This document shows, piece after piece, positions 61,166 through 64,000 of a stretch of 64,000 bases of DNA. The position numbers and the translations under genes are program-made. The stretch comes from Magnetococcales bacterium (lineage in GTDB: Bacteria > Pseudomonadota > Magnetococcia > Magnetococcales > UBA8363): contig PEAK01000016.1 in assembly GCA_002753515.1 (NCBI GenBank), positions 1-64,000 on the forward strand, in the 5' to 3' direction. Position 1 is the first letter of the stretch; each line of letters starts with the position of its first letter. The notes under the pieces were generated by a model. That model searched no databases. It was not told the origin of the DNA and saw only the letters and a program-made list of their open reading frames with translations.

Positions 61166-63477
61166 CTTCTTCTTCCCTGAAATCTTTGGCTATTACCTCA
61201 TTTCGCGGTGCTTCGTTACCCTTTAAGCTCAATTTTGAAAAAGGAAAAAAACTGACATTAATTTATGGCGAAAACGGCACAGGTAAGACCACCCTATGCG
61301 ATGGATTGGCCTTGTTGGATGACTCTGTAGCCGGTCCATTGGAAGACAAAGGCTTGGAGTCAGGTTCAGAAAAATATTGGCCTACCCTTGGTGACACACA
61401 AAAAAATATCGCTGTTATTCTTGAAACATGGTCTGAAACGTACTCGGGAAAAGTTAACAATAGAAAAGTTATTATTGAGACCAAGGCCAATCTTCCCAGA
61501 ATTGCTTTGCTACGTCGCAACCAAATTTCACAGATTGTCGAAGCGCGAGCCGGAGAAAGATATAAGGCCATTCAACGTTTTATTGATATCGATACGGTAG
61601 AGTCCGTTGAACAGGAATTAACAAAACTTATTAAAACAAAGAATGACGAATTGAATCGTTCCGCTAGAGCCTATTTAGAAAAAGAAGAATACCTGGAATC
61701 ACTTTATGAGAAGGATGGGAAACGAGAAGGAATATCGACGAAACAATGGGCGCATGAAAAGATGGCCATGCCCATACAGCAACTCGACGTCCAAATTGAC
61801 GCTGTTGAGAAATTGCGATTAGCCTTTCGCGATTTAGATACGGAATTAACTCGATACAAAAAATCTATCGATGCCATGGTGGCTGCCGAAGCAGCGTTGG
61901 AACAAGCCAAAATCATCGAAGAAAACGCCATTACCCAAGCTGGAAGCGAGGCGGGTGAGCTTTTGAGTCTTCTGGAAACCAGCGTCCACTATCTTGAAAA
62001 TCATCCTGCCATCCCGCAGTGCCCCTTGTGTGATAGTTTCGAGAACAGCCATGGTCTTTTGGATCGTGTTAAAGAAAAACTTAAAAAATTAAAAAATGTT
62101 TCCGAATCGCGTAAAACAATGGAGTCATGCAGAAAGAAAATAGAAAAATTTAAGGAAAACCATGCGGACTTGTTGGAAAATTACCGTTCGGTGCGGTCCA
62201 AGTTCATCACCATTCAAGAGGGGTATGCATGGCCGGAATCGGTCAGGCTTCCACTCATGCAATCACCTGAGGATATGGCTGTTTTGGAGGGATGGTTGTC
62301 TGAGTATGCTAACCTACCTTCAGAGTGGAAAATAAGGGAGGGATCCTGGCAAAGTGAAAAAGGGGTCATCGTCAATGTTACCAACGCAGTGCATGAATTC
62401 CGCAAGCATTGGAAAGTTCACAAGAAGAATGAGGCGGAGATTCCGCTGGTGGAGAAGGCGCATGCTATAATGAAGGAGGAACGCCAAAGATTTACGGATG
62501 GAATTATTCAGGGGATCGCCGAGGAGGTCGGGAAAATTTACGAGTCCGTTCATCCGAACGAGGGACTTAACAAAATCAACCTGCAACTCAACCCCAAGAG
62601 AAGGGCATCCCTGGATCTCTGTTCAGAATTTTATGGTGCAAAGGCCCCCCCGCAAGCCTATTTCAGTCAGTCCCACCTGGAAACTCTCGGATTGTGTATT
62701 TTCCTGGCTTTGGCGAAACGTGACACCCCCCATGAGACAATCCTGGTTCTTGATGATGTGGTGGGCAGCATGGATGAGCCCCATGTGGATCGACTGATCG
62801 GGATGCTCTACGAAGAAAGCAAACAGTTTCAGCATTGCATCATGACGACCCACTATCGTCCATGGAAAGAAAAATATCGTTGGGGATTGCTGAGAAATGG
62901 TCAGATTCAATTTATCGAACTTGCCCATTGGGATTTATCTACGGGGCTCCGTACTGTCAACACCCTTCCTGAGGTTGATCGGTTGAAGAAACAACTTACT
63001 GAGGATCCTTCCGACATACAAACCATAAGCGCAAAGGCTGGGGTCATTCTTGAGGCAGCCTTGGACTATCTTACCCAGAAATATCAGTGCAGACTTCCCA
63101 GACGCCCCGATCATGACTATACAATTGGCGAATATATTCTTGCGATCGATAGGAAGCTTCGTAAAGCGCTAGTGGCTGAGATCCGTGAGACCATCAGAGG
63201 GGATGATCATCCTAAAGTAACAACAGTTCATTTGGGAGAAATACTCGATAGGATCTCTAGCATTTTTCAGGTTCGCAATGCGATTGGGGCGCACTTCAAA
63301 GAGGTTAGGTTTTGGCTGACTGACCAAAGTGCCATCCAGTTTGCCCAGGAGGTCGTATCATTGATGGAAGCATTGACTCATCCTGAAGATGGTTGGCCTA
63401 ACAGCGATAAATCCGGATCCTATTGGGCGACATGCAATGACTCTCGTAGACTTCATCCATTAAAACAACCAGGATGA
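61162..63477 (+). CDS. Rad50/RecF-like ATPase with zinc-hook-like motif and C-terminal HEPN-like motif
   Basis: 771 residues from a GTG overlapping the previous stop (GTGA), with AAGGAG nine bases upstream. Walker A is IYGENGTGKTTLCDG at 34-48. Two coiled-coil arms flank IPQCPLCDSFENSH near 285, like the Rad50 CxxC zinc hook. The signature region is YFSQSHLETLGLCIFLALA near 495-515 and Walker B ILVLDDVVGSMDEPHVDRL near 527. The last 150 residues include VRNAIGAHFKEVRFW near 704, an R-x4-6-H HEPN RNase motif. The layout recalls RloC. Substrate and trigger are unknown. A HepT-type TA pair follows. Confidence 0.88.
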   Translation: MTSSSLKSLAITSFRGASLPFKLNFEKGKKLTLIYGENGTGKTTLCDGLALLDDSVAGPLEDKGLESGSEKYWPTLGDTQKNIAVILETWSETYSGKVNNRKVIIETKANLPRIALLRRNQISQIVEARAGERYKAIQRFIDIDTVESVEQELTKLIKTKNDELNRSARAYLEKEEYLESLYEKDGKREGISTKQWAHEKMAMPIQQLDVQIDAVEKLRLAFRDLDTELTRYKKSIDAMVAAEAALEQAKIIEENAITQAGSEAGELLSLLETSVHYLENHPAIPQCPLCDSFENSHGLLDRVKEKLKKLKNVSESRKTMESCRKKIEKFKENHADLLENYRSVRSKFITIQEGYAWPESVRLPLMQSPEDMAVLEGWLSEYANLPSEWKIREGSWQSEKGVIVNVTNAVHEFRKHWKVHKKNEAEIPLVEKAHAIMKEERQRFTDGIIQGIAEEVGKIYESVHPNEGLNKINLQLNPKRRASLDLCSEFYGAKAPPQAYFSQSHLETLGLCIFLALAKRDTPHETILVLDDVVGSMDEPHVDRLIGMLYEESKQFQHCIMTTHYRPWKEKYRWGLLRNGQIQFIELAHWDLSTGLRTVNTLPEVDRLKKQLTEDPSDIQTISAKAGVILEAALDYLTQKYQCRLPRRPDHDYTIGEYILAIDRKLRKALVAEIRETIRGDDHPKVTTVHLGEILDRISSIFQVRNAIGAHFKEVRFWLTDQSAIQFAQEVVSLMEALTHPEDGWPNSDKSGSYWATCNDSRRLHPLKQPG

Positions 63478-63511
63478 TTTCAATGCATTGGAAAAGAGAA
63501 GGAACAGTTTC

Positions 63512-63802
63512 GTGAAACGAGATGAAGTGATGCAGCAACTCACCCGGCACAAAGAGTACCTGTGCAAAAGATTTGGCGTAACCCGGTTGGCCTTATTTGG
63601 TTCTACAGCTCGGGATGAGGCGGGAGAGAGCAGTGACGTGGACCTGCTGGTGGCTTTTGATGGACCTGCCACATCGGCGCGCTACTTCGGCGTACAGTTC
63701 TATCTGGAGGATCTGTTAGGTTGTGCGGTGGATCTGGTGACCGATAAGGCCCTGCGGCCCGAGTTGCGGCCCTTCATCGAACGGGAGGCGCTTCATGTCT
63801 GA
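63512..63802 (+). CDS. mntA: MntA-type nucleotidyltransferase antitoxin
   Basis: 96 residues from the GTG at 63512 (AAGGA nine bases upstream). The signature FGSTARDEAGESSDVDLLVAF is intact. The C-terminus (GCAVDLVTDKALRPELRPFIEREALHV) resembles MntA. It AMPylates and inhibits the HepT toxin in studied systems. Its stop overlaps the hepT start by eight bases, the normal antitoxin-first arrangement. Confidence 0.93.
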   Translation: MKRDEVMQQLTRHKEYLCKRFGVTRLALFGSTARDEAGESSDVDLLVAFDGPATSARYFGVQFYLEDLLGCAVDLVTDKALRPELRPFIEREALHV

Positions 63803-64000
63803 GGTGCCAGGTGGTCCGTTAGAAAGGGTGTGGACTTTCTATCTCGATGACATGATCGCTTTTGCTGAAAAAGCATTGACTTATTGTGCGGGGCTAAGTC
63901 GCGATGGTTTCATTGCTGATGGTCTGATCTTTGATGCTACGATACGCAATCTGGAGTTGATCGGTGAGGCTGCAACGCACATTCCCATGTCTGTGCGTGA
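63795..64000 (+). CDS. hepT: HepT HEPN ribonuclease toxin (partial, runs off the window)
   Basis: Open from the ATG at 63795 to the last base with no stop, about 68 residues shown of an expected 110. WTFYLDDMIAFAEKALTYCA, GLSRDGFIADGLIFDATIRN and LELIGEAATHIP follow the HepT pattern; the RX4-6H motif lies further downstream, out of view. The family toxin is a HEPN RNase cleaving tRNA or mRNA. Unlike the copies at 589 and 53138, it is undamaged so far. Confidence 0.88.
   Translation, partial: MSEVPGGPLERVWTFYLDDMIAFAEKALTYCAGLSRDGFIADGLIFDATIRNLELIGEAATHIPMSVR

Noticed and set aside
1-64000. CRISPR arrays, rRNA or tRNA genes
   Set aside because: No regularly spaced direct repeats with unique spacers, no CCA-ended cloverleafs or rRNA motifs were noticed by eye; tRNAscan and CRISPR software would be needed to be certain.

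Overview
The window looks like chromosomal DNA of a flagellated, Gram-negative proteobacterium. The evidence is P- and L-ring flagellar genes, an FlgH lipobox, an ISC iron-sulfur operon and a large two-component/chemotaxis content. The mix of FlgF-G-A-H-I-J, FlgM, FlgN and CsrA, paired Rpn/DUF4351 nuclease-like paralogs and many hybrid kinases fits Magnetococcales-type bacteria, but that taxonomic guess is inference. I saw no rRNA, tRNA or CRISPR array.

Layout. 1-1000: a gene tail, a small exported ORF and an MntA-type nucleotidyltransferase whose HepT partner is cut short. 1-3.8 kb: typA/bipA and mazG on the minus strand. 4-10.6 kb: a flagellar rod/ring cluster (flgF, flgG, flgA, flgH, flgI, flgJ, flgM, flgN, then csrA) with a sigma-54-like site in front and two related inverted-repeat elements inside. 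10.6-15.7 kb: two Rpn-like paralogs around a large unusual Hsp70/actin-fold protein. 15.8-22.4 kb: a carbohydrate-modification cluster (carbamoyltransferase, 2-hydroxyacid dehydrogenase, NeuB-like synthase, a glycosyltransferase fused to a nucleotidyltransferase-like domain, and an opposing GT-B-like gene). 22.6-24.6 kb: a coiled-coil PD-(D/E)XK-like protein and a pentameric-channel-like membrane protein.

24.7-32.1 kb (minus strand): cysE-iscR-two cysteine desulfurases-iscU-iscA-hscB-hscA-fdx-iscX, a complete ISC assembly operon headed by cysteine-precursor synthesis. 32.2-37.3 kb: a small hypothetical protein, a KdpD/KdpE-like two-component pair without kdpABC, a small membrane protein and a PomB/PomA-like stator pair. 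37.4-40.1 kb: ppdK, followed by a terminator and a MITE-like element. 40.4-42.5 kb: queC and a three-domain queD, with an RHH regulator overlapping its end.

42.5-52.6 kb is one long minus-strand signalling array: CheA-like kinase, CheY-like regulator, two CheC-like phosphatases, a giant hybrid kinase, a REC-GGDEF diguanylate cyclase, a REC-kinase, another regulator, a third CheC-like protein and CheD. It has no chemoreceptor, CheW, CheR or CheB. 52.8-56.7 kb holds a second MNT gene beside a wrecked HEPN partner, another hybrid kinase, a TetR regulator and a stand-alone receiver. 56.9-58 kb has an NRDE/TANGO2 protein and a cupin.

58.1-64 kb appears to be a defence island. A tightly overlapping operon encodes a SNF2-family helicase, a 61-residue protein and a Rad50/RecF-like ATPase with a zinc-hook-like CPLC motif and a C-terminal HEPN-like RNase motif. 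An apparently intact MntA-HepT pair follows and runs off the window. This operon is my best candidate for an under-described system. The three-domain QueD and the receptor-less three-CheC array are the next most unusual.
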